Assembly (NCBI RefSeq): GCF_023065955.2
Contig: NW_026622863.1
Coordinates: 47,350,177 to 47,414,176 of the forward strand
Origin: Ursus arctos
Taxonomy: Eukaryota; Chordata; Mammalia; Carnivora; Ursidae
Direction of reading: 5' to 3'
Length of the DNA stretch: 64,000 bases
Position numbers and translations under genes: made by a program. Under the pieces are notes generated by a model. It had not been told where the DNA came from. It saw nothing but the letters and a program-made list of their open reading frames with translations, and did not search any database. This document shows positions 56,145 through 62,944 of this stretch, piece after piece. Numbering within the stretch: the first letter of the stretch is position 1; each line of letters starts with the position of its first letter.

Positions 56145-56176
56145 CTAACAGACAAAGAATACGGATGTGCTGCTGA
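41985..56176 (+). CDS. IGSF23: IGSF23 orthologue, spliced CDS in five exons
   Basis: Exons are 41985-42048, 49290-49616, 50902-51174, 53294-53447 and 56143-56176. They join in phases 1, 1, 1 and 2 to give 283 codons plus stop. Predicted order: signal peptide (about 1-32), CEACAM-like V domain without the disulfide (about 33-130), I/C2-type Ig domain (about 131-221; Cys161, Trp174, Tyr200-x-Cys202), acidic proline-rich stalk (223-240), transmembrane helix (about 245-269) and a short basic tail ending RMCC. Sequons are seen at Asn89 (NHT) and Asn154 (NYS). Identity rests on recalled human IGSF23, which shares the GVIQS-LNYSVIL stretch, the EP-EPDP stalk and the R-T-x-R-Q-R-I tail. The family gives single-pass cell-surface proteins; IGSF23 has been reported in osteoclast formation, but its ligand is unknown to me. 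The tail has no ITIM or ITAM. Expression of this exon combination is inferred, not shown. Confidence 0.83.
42205..42360 (-). mobile_element. MIR fragment, reverse
   Basis: GGAAGTGAGGCTTGGAGAGG, GTCACCTGTCCAAGATCGCT and GGCAGAATCAGAATTCAGGA. Confidence 0.65.
42400..42565 (+). mobile_element. CAN-SINE, old, first of three in tandem
   Basis: GGGGCGCTGGCTGGCTCATT head. The tail is short and runs into the next SINE at ATAATAATAGG. Confidence 0.85.
42567..42759 (+). mobile_element. CAN-SINE, second of three in tandem
   Basis: GGGGCGCCTGGGTGGCTCAG head, TAAATAAATAAAATCTTAAT tail. Confidence 0.95.
42775..42972 (+). mobile_element. CAN-SINE, young, third of three in tandem
   Basis: GGGGCGCCTGGGTGGCACAG head. 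TSD AAAATAACAAGTCAT at 42760-42774 and 42973-42987, so it landed in the tail region of its neighbour. Confidence 0.96.
43000..43205 (-). mobile_element. MIR SINE, reverse
   Basis: TACATGCCAGCCTGTTCTAG, GGGGAAACTGAGGCACAGAG, GACCACACAGCTTAGAAGTG and ATTTGAACCCAGATGGTCTG. Confidence 0.9.
44450..44620 (-). mobile_element. MIR fragment, reverse
   Basis: GATCTCATTGAATCTCAGGC, GGGAAAACTGAGGCCCGGAG and TAATAAGTGGCAGAGTCAGG. Confidence 0.8.
44742..44943 (+). mobile_element. CAN-SINE, young, with perfect 16-bp TSD
   Basis: GGGGCGCCTGGGTGGCTCAG head. TSD AGAACTCCATCCCCGA at 44726-44741 and 44944-44959. Confidence 0.97.
45000..45742 (+). mobile_element. Old mammal-wide repeat (same family as 24.4 kb)
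   Basis: ATTCAGCAAACACTCCTGAG, GCTGGGGACAGAGCGGCGAC, GAACCGCACGTGCAAAGGCC and GCTTATGAGCAGGGGAATAG. It continues briefly after the next SINE. Confidence 0.6.
45743..45922 (+). mobile_element. CAN-SINE
   Basis: GGGGGCACCTGGGTGGTTAA head and AAATAAATAAATAAATCTTT tail. Confidence 0.93.
46015..46200 (+). mobile_element. MIR fragment
   Basis: TGTGCCTCAGTTTCCCTGCC, TATAAATCAGACTAGTGCTG and CAGTCCCTGGCACATAGCCA. Confidence 0.8.
46565..46790 (+). mobile_element. MER5A-like hAT-Charlie element
   Basis: CTTCTCAACATCGGCACTAC, CCAGGGCTGTCCTGAGCATG, ACGTCATGACAACCAGAAAG, CTAGACATTCCCAGTGTCCC and TGGGGGGAGCAAATCATCCC. Confidence 0.88.
46795..46930 (-). mobile_element. MIR fragment, reverse
   Basis: TTCCCATTTTATAGATGAGG, AAACTGGCGCTCGGAGAGGA and TTGCACCCTGGCCGTCC. 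Confidence 0.85.
47030..48085 (-). mobile_element. Old L1 fragment, reverse, split by a SINE
   Basis: CCTTCCAGGGTTTCTTTGTA, GGTGTGTTGTTCCACTGTGT and AACTTCAGGGTCAAAGGATA before the SINE; CTGAACATTTTCCCAATGTC, TCTATGAATTGCCTACCCAT and CATATTAGCCAAATGAGCTC after it. Confidence 0.85.
47558..47756 (+). mobile_element. CAN-SINE nested in L1
   Basis: GGGCCCCCTGGGTGGCTCAG head; CAAATAAATAGATACAGTCT tail. Confidence 0.93.
48130..48420 (+). mobile_element. MIR-like sequence
   Basis: GGGCATCGGGTCTGGAGCCA, CCTGGCCAATGTCCTCAATT, CCCTGAGCTTCCATTTCCTC and CTCCTGGGGATATAATAGTT form a MIR order with an insertion. Confidence 0.65.
48860..48945 (+). mobile_element. MIR 3' end
   Basis: GTAAGTAAGATAATATATGT, CAGTGCTTAGAACAGTGTCT and CGTGCTCAGTGAATGTTCCC. 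Confidence 0.75.
48950..49130 (-). mobile_element. CAN-SINE, reverse
   Basis: CATAAGATTTATTTATTTTA start and GAGCTACCCAGGCACCCCC end, then a C run and (CA)n to 49152. It ends about 140 bp before the V-like exon. Confidence 0.92.
49290..49616 (+). CDS. IGSF23: IGSF23 exon 2: CEACAM-like V-domain exon
   Basis: A pyrimidine-rich tract ends in CCTCCAAG just before 49290, and a perfect donor GTGAGT follows at 49617. The frame enters and leaves in phase 1. It encodes the second half of the signal peptide and then an N-domain-like sequence: L-T-E-G (A' turn), STSWFRGHK (C strand, Trp67), GPNHTS, SSLIIGSGTAQDT (E strand to EF loop), and SATEQ near the end. Like CEACAM N domains it lacks the B/F cysteine pair. 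The usual D-x-G-x-Y of the F strand is not recognisable (DTVLETSRRRR), so the fold may be relaxed or the exon may be decaying. It has no stop or frameshift over 327 nt. I do not recall this exon in the human protein. Confidence 0.75.
49617..50901 (+). other. IGSF23 intron 2
   Basis: Contains old repeat phrases at 49.88-50.1 kb (AGGGGCCATCCGAGCTGGGA) and (AATG)n at 50797-50822. No further exon candidate was seen. Confidence 0.55.
50902..51174 (+). CDS. IGSF23: IGSF23 exon 3: I/C2-type Ig domain
   Basis: The acceptor TGTTTGCACAG ends at 50901 and the donor C|GTGAGT is at 51175; both ends are phase 1. The 90 whole codons run from SSNAVMLLTF to VTLSLP. The B strand is NYSVILEC (Cys161), the C strand LHW (Trp174), the E strand SMLIIRKLS, and the F strand LGTYVC (Tyr200, Cys202), followed by AKNSQGQ and a G strand. 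This is a complete constant-like Ig fold with its disulfide and core tryptophan. It is the segment that best matches what I remember of human IGSF23. The Asn154 sequon lies in the B strand region. Confidence 0.9.
51490..51690 (+). mobile_element. MIR SINE
   Basis: CTTTGGAATTTGAATCCTGG, CTCCACCACTTCCTTGCTGT, CAGTGTCCTCATCTGTAAAC and TGTAGCTGTGAGCATTCAAT. Confidence 0.93.
51855..52035 (+). mobile_element. MIR SINE
   Basis: CTGGATTCAATTCCGGCCCT, CTGTGTATAATGGGGGTGAC and AAGGCTGTCATAAGGAGCAG. Confidence 0.75.
52071..52190 (+). mobile_element. CAN-SINE, short form
   Basis: GGGCACCTGGCTGGCTCTGT head, GGGTCATGAACTCAAGCCCC, then TTTAAAAAAGTAGAAG without the CT body. Confidence 0.9.
52555..53110 (+). 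mobile_element. Old mammal-wide repeat (same family as 24.4 kb)
   Basis: GTGCTGGGCGGTGCTGGGGA, CAGGTCAGGGAGGGCTTCCT, GGGACATCTGAGCTGATACT and GTTCTGAGCAGGGGAGGAAC. Confidence 0.6.
53294..53447 (+). CDS. IGSF23: IGSF23 exon 4: stalk and transmembrane helix
   Basis: The acceptor CTTGGTCCCCAG ends at 53293 and the donor AG|GTATGT is at 53448. The exon enters in phase 1 and leaves in phase 2. It encodes an acidic, proline-rich stalk (DNVDPTDAEPIEPDPVLS) and then a hydrophobic segment from AAISLLLAG to GFTIV, followed by HSIR. The helix contains an Asn at residue 254 and several glycines, a pattern that could support helix packing. The stalk and helix match the recalled human protein in order and spacing. 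Confidence 0.9.
53630..53815 (+). mobile_element. MIR SINE
   Basis: GGTTCAAATCCCAGCTCTAC, CATGGGCAAGTCAGCCCTGC, TGCCTCAGTTTGCCCATCTG and GCTGCTGTGAGGGTGAAAC. Confidence 0.9.
53840..54430 (+). mobile_element. Old mammal-wide repeat (same family as 24.4 kb)
   Basis: GATAGTGTGTTGGGTAATGA, AAGTGACATCTGAGCAAAGA, GTGCAAAGGCCCCGAGGTAG and TGGCGTGTTCAAGCAATAGC, ending GGGCTGGGATCTGACTTGCA. The best-preserved copy in the window. Confidence 0.7.
54455..54690 (-). mobile_element. MIR SINE, reverse
   Basis: ATTGAGTGCCTATTATGTGC, AAAGTAAGGCTCAGAGAGAA, CCCCACAGCTAGAGAGGGAT and TCAAACCCTGAACGCTGCCT. Confidence 0.85.
54895..55090 (-). mobile_element. MIR-like fragment, reverse
   Basis: CACAGCTACTCTGAGGGATG, GTCCTCATTTTCCAAGTGAG and CAGATTCAAATCCACGACCA. 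Confidence 0.65.
55400..55566 (+). mobile_element. MIR fragment abutting the minisatellite
   Basis: CCCTATCTGTAAAACACGGA, AGGTGCATGGATTACATGAC and CAGTGCCTGGCAATGTAAAC. The GATGGT array begins at the point where the MIR would end. Confidence 0.8.
55569..56083 (+). repeat. GATGGT/GATGAT minisatellite in IGSF23 intron 4
   Basis: About 515 bp of interspersed GATGGT, GATGAT and GGTGGT trinucleotide-based units. It grows directly out of the end of a MIR copy and ends at the CT tract before the last exon. Both strands stay open for more than 200 codons because no unit contains a stop in some frames; these frames are not genes. Confidence 0.95.
56084..56138 (+). repeat. (CT)n microsatellite serving as polypyrimidine tract
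   Basis: A run of CT dinucleotides with two CCC interruptions extends to within four bases of the AG that opens the last IGSF23 exon. It occupies the polypyrimidine tract position of that acceptor. Confidence 0.9.
56143..56176 (+). CDS. IGSF23: IGSF23 exon 5: cytoplasmic tail and stop
   Basis: The acceptor CTCATAG ends at 56142 and the exon completes a split Arg codon (AG|G). It then reads TNRQRIRMCC and stops with TGA at 56174-56176. The match to the R-T-x-R-Q-R-I tail that I recall from human IGSF23 fixes this tiny exon despite the microsatellite beside it. The tail is about a dozen residues, basic, and ends in two cysteines that could be lipid-modified. It carries no tyrosine signalling motif. 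Confidence 0.85.
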
Positions 56177-56500
56177 AGTGGGCACTTGTCTGTCAGCCTC
56201 AGAGGTGATGCCAGGAAGGGCAGCAAGAGAATCCTGGGGCTGGGACAGGATATAGTTCCTGGGGGCTCCAGATGAGACCTCCTCCCTCCTGATCATTTGT
56301 CTTTGGGATGTTCTCATCTTGCTGAGAGTCCCAGAGACTGCCTTTCTGTCCCTCTCCCCAGCTGCCAGTGTCCCTTCTGCCCAGCTCACCAAATCCCTGG
56401 AAGCCATCTCCACAAGCAGTCCACATTTCATAAAATTCGTGGGCTGAAAGCAAAGGATACTCACTTAAGAGGTTCAATAAAAACAAAAGGAGTAATTTAT
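56177..56500 (+). other. IGSF23: IGSF23 3' UTR candidate with poly(A) signal
   Basis: The sequence after the TGA is unique-looking. AATAAA occurs at 56476-56481, about 300 nt after the stop, and a CAN-SINE is inserted just downstream (from about 56502). Cleavage would fall close to the SINE junction. The assignment is inferred from position and hexamer only. Confidence 0.55.
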
Positions 56501-56501
56501 T

Positions 56502-56699
56502 TTTTTAAGATTTTATTTATTTATTTATTTGACAGAGAGAGGGAGAGAGCCAGCGAGAGCGGGAACACAAGTAGGGGGAGTGGGAGAGGAAGAAGCAGGC
56601 TCCCAGTGCAGGAGCCTGCTGCGGGGCTCGATCCCAGAACGCTGGAATCACGCCCTGAGCCGAAGGCAGACACTTAACGACTGAGCCACCCAGGCGCCC
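56502..56699 (-). mobile_element. CAN-SINE, reverse, at the 3' end of IGSF23
   Basis: TTAAGATTTTATTTATTTAT start and GAGCCACCCAGGCGCCCC end. AAAAGGAGTAATTTA / AAAAGGAGGAATTTA flank it. Confidence 0.95.
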
Positions 56700-56754
56700 C
56701 AAAAGGAGGAATTTAATACAAGGATCCAGGAAGACTTCCAAAACTCCAAGGGCA

Positions 56755-57087
56755 TATCAGCACTTGCTGTGTGACAAACTACCCACCCTCAAATTTTATG
56801 GCTTGAAAAGACAGCCATGGATTTCGATTACAATTCTGCGGGGTTATCAGTTTGGGCTGCGCTCGGCTGGGCCATACTTCCGGCCTCTGCTGGGTCTACT
56901 CATGCACTTGCGATGAGTTGGCAGTTACCCAGGGGCTGCCTGGACTGGGACAGTTGTCTGGAACAACTAACCTGTCCTGCACATCAGCTAGCTGTAGCGG
57001 GCCGACCCAAGCTTGTTCACATGACAGAGGCGGGATTCCAGGAGTGAGAGCAGAGGGCCAATGCCTCTTAGGACCAAGGTTAAGAAT
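56755..57087 (-). mobile_element. Old LTR-like fragment
   Basis: GTGTGACAAACTACCCACCC, AAATTTTATGGCTTGAAAAG and TTCTGCGGGGTTATCAGTTT fit a reversed, diverged LTR/MaLR. It continues after the next SINE (57.28-57.38 kb). Confidence 0.55.
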
Positions 57088-57105
57088 GGCACATCATCAT
57101 TTCTG

Positions 57106-57276
57106 GGGTGCCTGGGTGGATCAGTTGTATGAGCGTGTGCCTTCGGCTCAGGTCATGATCCTGACCTGGGGGGGGGGGGGGTCCCTGCTCAGCGGGGAGT
57201 CTGCTTCTTCCTCTCTCCCTGCCTCTCCCCCCACTCGTGCTCTGTCTCTCAAATAAAATCTTAAAAAAAAAAAAAA
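57106..57276 (+). mobile_element. CAN-SINE with perfect 18-bp TSD
   Basis: GGGTGCCTGGGTGGATCAGT head. TSD GGCACATCATCATTTCTG at 57088-57105 and 57277-57294. A G13 run replaces part of the middle. Confidence 0.97.
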
Positions 57277-57384
57277 GGCACATCATCATTTCTGCCACAT
57301 TCTTCTGGCCAAAGCCAGCCACGTGGCCAGCCCAGATTTGAGGGGTAGGAAATGGACACCACCTCTTGATGAGAAGGAAAGAAT

Positions 57385-57785
57385 CTATGGCCATAGTTTT
57401 CAAGCTCCCACTGAAGGCAGTGTGTGGTCAGAAAACAGGAATGCTGCTGGAACCAGGGTAGTAGCTCTCTGCCCCTCTCAGCCCCCAGCCCGCCCTGTGT
57501 CATCCTCTTCTCTGGGTACATGGGATTCACAGTTCTCTTTCTGTCTCTCTCTGCAGGTGGGTGCTCAGTTTTTCTCCACCTGGGGAAAGATACAATCCCA
57601 TAACTTCTAAGTCCACAGAATCCCTTCGCCTTGTCCCCAAAACCCCTGGAGAAGGCATCTGATTGGCTCACTCACGTCAGGTGTCAACCGTGGTCCCGTT
57701 CCTGTGGCTGGGGTGGGAGCCAGGAGGATTGTACAAGCAGAATTCAAGGGGCTCAGCCCTGCCTGTGGGGGCTCGTTGCTCAGAA
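57385..57785. other. No recognised gene
   Basis: A CTCTCTGCAG|GTGGGT motif near 57555 looks like a splice site but no conserved exon is attached. Confidence 0.35.
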
Positions 57786-57789
57786 AACG

Positions 57790-58325
57790 GGGCAAAATGT
57801 TCGTAGCAGCATTGTCCACAATAGCTAAATCGTGGAAGGAGCCGAGATGCCCTTCAACACACGAATGGATAAAGAAGGCGTGGTCCATATATACAATGGA
57901 ACATTACTCAGCCCTCAGAAAGAATGATTACCCAACATTTGCAGCAACATGGACGGGACTGGAGGAGACTATGCTAAATGAAATAAGTCAAGCAGAGAAA
58001 GACAATTATCATATGGTTTCACTCATTTATGGAACATAAGGAATAGCAGGGAGATCAGTAGGAGAAGGAAGGGAAGAATGAAGGGGGGTAAACAGAAGGG
58101 GGAATGAACCACGAGACTATGGACTCTGGGAAACAAACTGAGGGCTTCAGAGGGGAGGGGTGTGGGGGGTTGGGATAGGCCGGTGATGGGTATTAAGGAG
58201 GACACATATTGCATGGAGCACTGGGTATTATACCCAAACAATAAATCATGGAACATTACATCAAAAACAAATGATGTCCTGTACGGTGACTAACATAACA
58301 TAATAAAAAATTAAAAAAAAAAAAG
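57790..58325 (+). mobile_element. L1 LINE 3' end, relatively young
   Basis: TGTTCGTAGCAGCATTGTCC, AACACACGAATGGATAAAGA, ATACAATGGAACATTACTCA, GATGGGTATTAAGGAGGACA and CTAACATAACATAATAAAAA, then an A tail. The terminal ORF2 region and 3' UTR are present; the rest is truncated. Confidence 0.96.
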
Positions 58326-58740
58326 AGAAAAGAAAATGGGACAAGTTTTGCTTTGTAAGCTGGGCAGACACCCCAAAATGTCTCCTACACATGCAGCTTA
58401 TTTTTGCTCCCTTTCAGAAAAGGAAAAAAGAAACCTGGATGCAGAGAAGTGGGGGAGGTGGTCAGAACCCCCAGAAATCCATGGCCCATTTGTAAGTAAG
58501 ATTCACCACTTGATTTCAAGCTCTTGGAGATCCTGGTAGATGGCGGGCTGAGGGGAAAGGAGTACGGATGAAGCTCTGGCGTGGATGTCTCTGACATCTG
58601 AGGAGCATCGGTGCTTTTGTGACCAACACAAAGCCACCTCTCACATCACTATGATTAGTAGTAATAGGAGCAGACCTGAGTTCAAACATCGTCTGCCAGC
58701 CCCAATACCGTGCACCTTAGGTTCACATGGGTACATGGGT
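58326..58740. other. No recognised feature
   Basis: Nothing supported. Confidence 0.4.
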
Positions 58741-58860
58741 CATATCGTCTTCACTGAATCCACCTCCGTTTTACTGACAAAGCAGGGGAGGCTCAGAGAG
58801 AGGGTAAGTGACTTGTCCAGGGTCACATGGGTAGCACAAGGTGGAGCCGTTCTCCAAGCC
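58741..58860 (-). mobile_element. MIR fragment, reverse
   Basis: CCTCCGTTTTACTGACAAAG, GGAGGCTCAGAGAGAGGGTA and AGTGACTTGTCCAGGGTCAC. Confidence 0.85.
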
Positions 58861-58974
58861 AGCTTGCCTGGCTCTGAAATCTCTGTTTCCAGTCACCCCA
58901 GTTTCCTATTGCTCCCTCCTCGGGGCCAGAACCCCCTTCCTCTTCTTTCACGAGCTCCCATCTCCTGTGTCAGG

Positions 58975-59100
58975 TAGTGGTCATTGTGCTTGTGTACTTA
59001 GGATAAAAGTGAAGCTCAGAGAGGGCAAGTGACTCGCCCAAGGTAACACAGCCATGCATGATGTCAACTCGTCTACCCAATTCCAAAATCCGAGCCTTAG
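58975..59100 (-). mobile_element. MIR fragment, reverse
   Basis: AAGTGAAGCTCAGAGAGGGC, AAGTGACTCGCCCAAGGTAA and CACAGCCATGC. Confidence 0.8.
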
Positions 59101-59101
59101 A

Positions 59102-59515
59102 CCAGTGCTGTCCGATAGAACTCTCCGTGGCAATGGAAATATTCTGTATCTGCACCCCCCAATACACATGGCTATTGAAACCTTGAAATGGGGATAGTGT
59201 AACTGAGGAACTCAATTTTTGTGGGTTTTTTTAAGATTTATTTATTTATATATTTGACAGAGAGAGAGAGAGAGAGCCAGCAAGGGAGGGAACACAAGCA
59301 GGGGGAGTGGGAGAGGAAGAAGCAGGCTCCCAGTGGAGCAGGGAGCCCGATGCGGGGCTCGATCCCAGGACCCTGGGATCACACCCTGAGCCAAAGGCAG
59401 ACACTTAACGACTGAGCCACCCAGGCGCCCCTCAATTTTTGTTTTTAATTCAATTTAATTTTAATTTATATAGCCACCTGTGGCTAGTGGCTATTGTAGT
59501 GGACAGCGCAACTCT
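59102..59515 (+). mobile_element. hAT-type DNA transposon, split by a SINE
   Basis: Opens CAGTGCTGTCCGATAGAA and closes TAGTGGACAGCGCAA, a matching inverted terminal pair. Internal phrases are CACATGGCTATTGAAACCTT and AGCCACCTGTGGCTAGTGGC. Confidence 0.85.
59223..59430 (-). mobile_element. CAN-SINE nested in hAT element, reverse
   Basis: TSD CTCAATTTTTGT at 59211-59222 and 59431-59442. Ends GAGCCACCCAGGCGCCC. Confidence 0.96.
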
Positions 59516-59543
59516 AACTCATTGTTAAAAATAAATAAATCTC

Positions 59544-59743
59544 AGGCGCCTGGGTGGCACAGCGGTTAAGCGTCTGCCTTCGGCTCAGGGTGTTATCCCA
59601 GTGTTATAGGATCGAGCCCCACATCAGGCTTCTCTGCTAGGAGCCTGCTTCTTCCTCTCCCACTCCCCCTGCTTGTGTTCCCTCTCTCGCTGGCTGTCTC
59701 TATCTCTGTCGAATAAATAAAATCTTTTTTAAAAAAATAATAA

Positions 59744-59778
<35 letters not shown>

Positions 59779-59779
59779 A
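59544..59779 (+). mobile_element. CAN-SINE, young, with expanded AAAT tail
   Basis: AGGCGCCTGGGTGGCACAGC head. The tail is expanded to about ten AAAT units. Confidence 0.95.
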
Positions 59780-60148
59780 TCTCCCCACCACCCATATGTG
59801 TAGATCAGTGACTCTGGGGTCCTTGCCCTGGTCTGTCCAAGGTCTCAGATTTGCTTGGAAACCCCTAACATCTAACCAGTTCCTTTGTCACCTGAGGCAT
59901 CGCGCTGTACCCCTTCTCTCCTCTGTTTTCCCTCCATTGTTACAGAAGAAGTTAGTCATTTCCTGCATGGGTGGTGACAGGATGGGACCTAGTTCTTGCA
60001 GCTCCAAATCTGGCCGGGTCATGACACAGCAGCCACCGTCCAAACCAGCCAGCGTCCAGCCGTCCTCTGGCCAAGCCTGTAGCAAGTCTGGCTCCCTTGC
60101 CCTTTGGAACAGCTGAGAATTTTTGGGAAGTCCCTCCCCATGCCTAAA
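59780..60148. other. No recognised gene
   Basis: Unique-looking; chance frames only. Confidence 0.35.
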
Positions 60149-60161
60149 AATAAACTGGGCA

Positions 60162-60361
60162 GGGGCACCAGGGTGGCTCAGTCGATAAGCGTCTGCCTTC
60201 AGCTCGGGGAGTGATCCCAGCGTTCTGGAATTGAGCCCTACATCAGGCTCCTCCGCTAGGAGCCTGCTTCTTCCTCTCCCACTCCCCCTGCTTGTGTTCC
60301 CTCTCTCGCTGGCTGTTTTTCTCTCTGTCAAATAAATAAAATAAAAATCTTAAAAAATAAT
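60162..60361 (+). mobile_element. CAN-SINE with 13-bp TSD
   Basis: GGGGCACCAGGGTGGCTCAG head. TSD AATAAACTGGGCA at 60149-60161 and 60362-60374. Confidence 0.96.
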
Positions 60362-60374
60362 AATAAACTGGGCA

Positions 60375-61085
60375 AATTTCCTCAAAGAGACCTCCTCACG
60401 ACCCCTGTTATAAATTCAGTGCACCACAGGAACGGTGTCCTAGCCGTGTTCTGCTTGATAGCATTTAACCACATCGTGTCATTAAATATTTATTGGTATG
60501 AATATTTAATATTTAACTCATCCATTGGTCAGCCGCACCATAGCAAGATCTCCATCACACGGTATGTGCTCAATGAAACTTGCTACAGCATGCCACCATG
60601 GAAATTGGAAAACAGTACAAATCAGAGGTTTTGTGGGGGTTTTTGGTTGGGTTTGTTTTTTTTTTTTTTTGGAGAGCCAATTTAACAACACCCCACTGAA
60701 AAATGGGTGCCCAGAGGCTCCGTGAAGCCATCCAACTAGCCCTGTCTTAAATACCTCTGGATTCTTTGTACATGAAAGAAGAAATACCCCTCTTTCTTAC
60801 TTACACCATTAGTTCCATGGTTCCTTGCAGCCAGTCTGATACCAAAGGATACATCTAACACTAAGATTAAAGCCACAAAGTCAAGGATTTAAATGACACT
60901 TGGCAAAACAAAGCTTCCATGACTAGGAGGGAGCCTGTGACCACGTGTAGGTGTGGAGGAATTGGGCCACAGTGAAAATGTGAGCCGAGAACAGCAAAAT
61001 CATATCCCAACATTCCCCCCCTCCAGGGGGGTGGAAAGTGCTGTCAAAAGGAGGAGATGCAGGATAAGGAAATTGAGAATCCCGC
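60375..61085. other. No recognised gene
   Basis: Partly MIR-like at 60440-60600 (CATTAAATATTTATTGGTAT). A T18 run lies at 60653-60670. Confidence 0.35.
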
Positions 61086-61097
61086 CCCCATTCTTTT

Positions 61098-61294
61098 TTT
61101 TATTATTATTATTAATTTATTTATTTGACAGAGAAAGAGACAGCCAGCGAGAGAGGGAACACAAGCAGGGGGAGTGGGAGAGGAAGAGGCAGGCTTCCAG
61201 TGGAGGAGCCTGATGCGGGGCTCGATCCCAGAACGCTGGAATCACGCCCTGAGCCGAAGGCAGACGCTTAACGACTGAGCCACCCAGGCGCCCC
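61098..61294 (-). mobile_element. CAN-SINE, reverse
   Basis: ATTATTATTATTAATTTATT start and GAGCCACCCAGGCGCCCC end. CC(C/T)GCCCCCATTCT flanks. Confidence 0.95.
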
Positions 61295-61544
61295 TCCTGC
61301 CCCCATTCTAATTCTGTGACAGTGTAGACATTACACACTTTGTATCCGGGTGGAAGACAAAAACAAAGAAACCCTGGAACTTTCCTCCCAGGCAGGCATA
61401 TCGGCTGTTGTGTGCTTGAGGACCACAAGCAGAATCAAAGAAGGAAGAAGTGGGAGAAGGGAGATAGAATTTCTAGCTGTAACCTCCGACCACAATTCCT
61501 CTCCATTTTCACATCCATTTTGCAAAGGTGGATTCCTCCTCAAC
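61295..61544. other. No recognised feature
   Basis: Nothing supported. Confidence 0.35.
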
Positions 61545-61548
61545 TACC

Positions 61549-61738
61549 TTTTTTTTTTTTTAAGATTTTATTTATTTATTTGACAGAGAGAGAGAGCACA
61601 AGCAAGGGGAGCAGAGGGAGAGGGGGAAGCAGACTCCCCGCTGAGCAGGGAGCTCGATGTGGGACTCGATCCCAGGACCCTGGGATCATGACCTGAGCCT
61701 AAGGCAGACGCTTAACTCACTGAGCCACCCAGGCGCCC
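61549..61738 (-). mobile_element. CAN-SINE, reverse
   Basis: TTTAAGATTTTATTTATTTA start and GAGCCACCCAGGCGCCC end. CTCAACTACC flanks both sides. Confidence 0.95.
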
Positions 61739-62360
61739 TCAACTACCCTTTTTGATAGACTGGCAGTAGCTACTCTAAGTGGTGTACTGAGAGTTCTGGA
61801 AACCCACCCACGTGCCCCAGGAAGGAATGCTGGTATCAAGTATCAAGTCTGGGATAGAGTGGTGACAGCAGTCCCATATTTGTCTCCCATGTTTATCAGC
61901 AATGAGTCAGACTCTTTCAACCCTGAAAGGGACAAAAAGAACTTATTTCCGGTTCAAGACCTGCCCAAAGTATAAACCATGATCCACAATTATAGGAACA
62001 CAGCAAGATTCCTAGGCTACTTTAACAACATCTGGTTCATTCATTCACCCAATGAATATTTATCGAGGATCTTCTGGGTGGCTAGATGCTGGACATGGCC
62101 CCCCCAAAAAAACAGACATTGCCTCTTCCTTCGCAGAGTTCACAGACTCCATCTCCAAAATCCAAAACTCCAGCCCATTCCTTGCCAAAGTCCTCAGCCC
62201 TCCCCGTTTCCCCCCCATCTCTTCCCTCTTGGAACACACCCAAACTCTCTTCCGCAAGCTCTCAAGCTTACACTCTCTCCCTCCTTCTCTCTCTCTCTCT
62301 CTCACGCACACACATACACACAACTTCATAAGTAAGTTTCCTCTAAATTCCAGCATCGAC
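61739..62360. other. No recognised gene; (CT)/(CA) tract near 62285
   Basis: CTCTCTCTCTCTCTCACGCA and CACACATACACACA are present at 62285-62322. A piece near 62035-62095 is old-repeat-like (TTCATTCACCCAATGAATAT). Confidence 0.4.
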
Positions 62361-62375
62361 AGGAAACATAATTCT

Positions 62376-62572
62376 TTTTTTTTTTTTAAAGATTTTATTT
62401 ATTTATTTGAGATAGAGACAGGCAGCGAGAGAGGGAACACAGGCAGGGGGAGTGGGAGAGGGAGAAGCAGGCTCATAGCAGAAGAGCCTGATGTGGGGCT
62501 CGATCCCAGATCGCCGGGATCACGCCCTGAGCCGGAGGCAGACGCTCAACCGCTGTGCCACCCAGGCGCCCC
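62376..62572 (-). mobile_element. CAN-SINE, reverse, with perfect 15-bp TSD
   Basis: TSD AGGAAACATAATTCT at 62361-62375 and 62573-62587. Ends TGCCACCCAGGCGCCCC. Confidence 0.97.
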
Positions 62573-62649
62573 AGGAAACATAATTCTATGTGCTAAGGTG
62601 GGAAAGAGGACTAACAGACAAGTAACAGTCAGATCAAATAATTGCTAAA

Positions 62650-62685
62650 GCCATTCATTCATTCATTCATTCATTCATTCATTCA
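62650..62685 (+). repeat. (CATT)n microsatellite
   Basis: Eight to nine ATTC units (GCCATTCATTCATTC onward), leading into an old repeat. Confidence 0.95.
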
Positions 62686-62920
62686 ACATGCCTTCCTCCG
62701 GTCCCTGGTCCATATAGAGCCCTGTGCTGGGCAGTACTGGGGACCCAGGGCTCTCCCAGGGCTCACCGTCCAGTGAGGGCAACAGAACCATCCCCAGCAG
62801 TGACAACCCAGAGCAGTCTAGGCTGGGACGTAGCAGCCCAGAGGGGGATCCAGATCCAGCCCCGGGGGTCCAAGAGGGCTTCTTGGGGAAGGGGTCAGCT
62901 GTGCTGGAAAACACATTAAG
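62686..62920 (+). mobile_element. Old mammal-wide repeat fragment
   Basis: CCCTGTGCTGGGCAGTACTG, GGCTCACCGTCCAGTGAGGG and CCAAGAGGGCTTCTTGGGGA match copies at 45.0 and 52.6 kb. Confidence 0.55.
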
Positions 62921-62944
62921 ATGATTAACAAGAGCAACTGTGTC

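Noticed and set aside
55547..56464. Long open frames (228 codons forward, 305 codons reverse) over the GATGGT array
   Set aside because: They translate to Met/Val or Ile/Thr runs purely because the trinucleotide array contains no stop in those frames. No start context, splice support or family similarity.
57540..57620. CTCTCTGCAG|GTGGGT motif, considered as a further IGSF23 exon or the first PVR exon
   Set aside because: No conserved coding sequence is attached, and IGSF23 already ends in frame at 56176.
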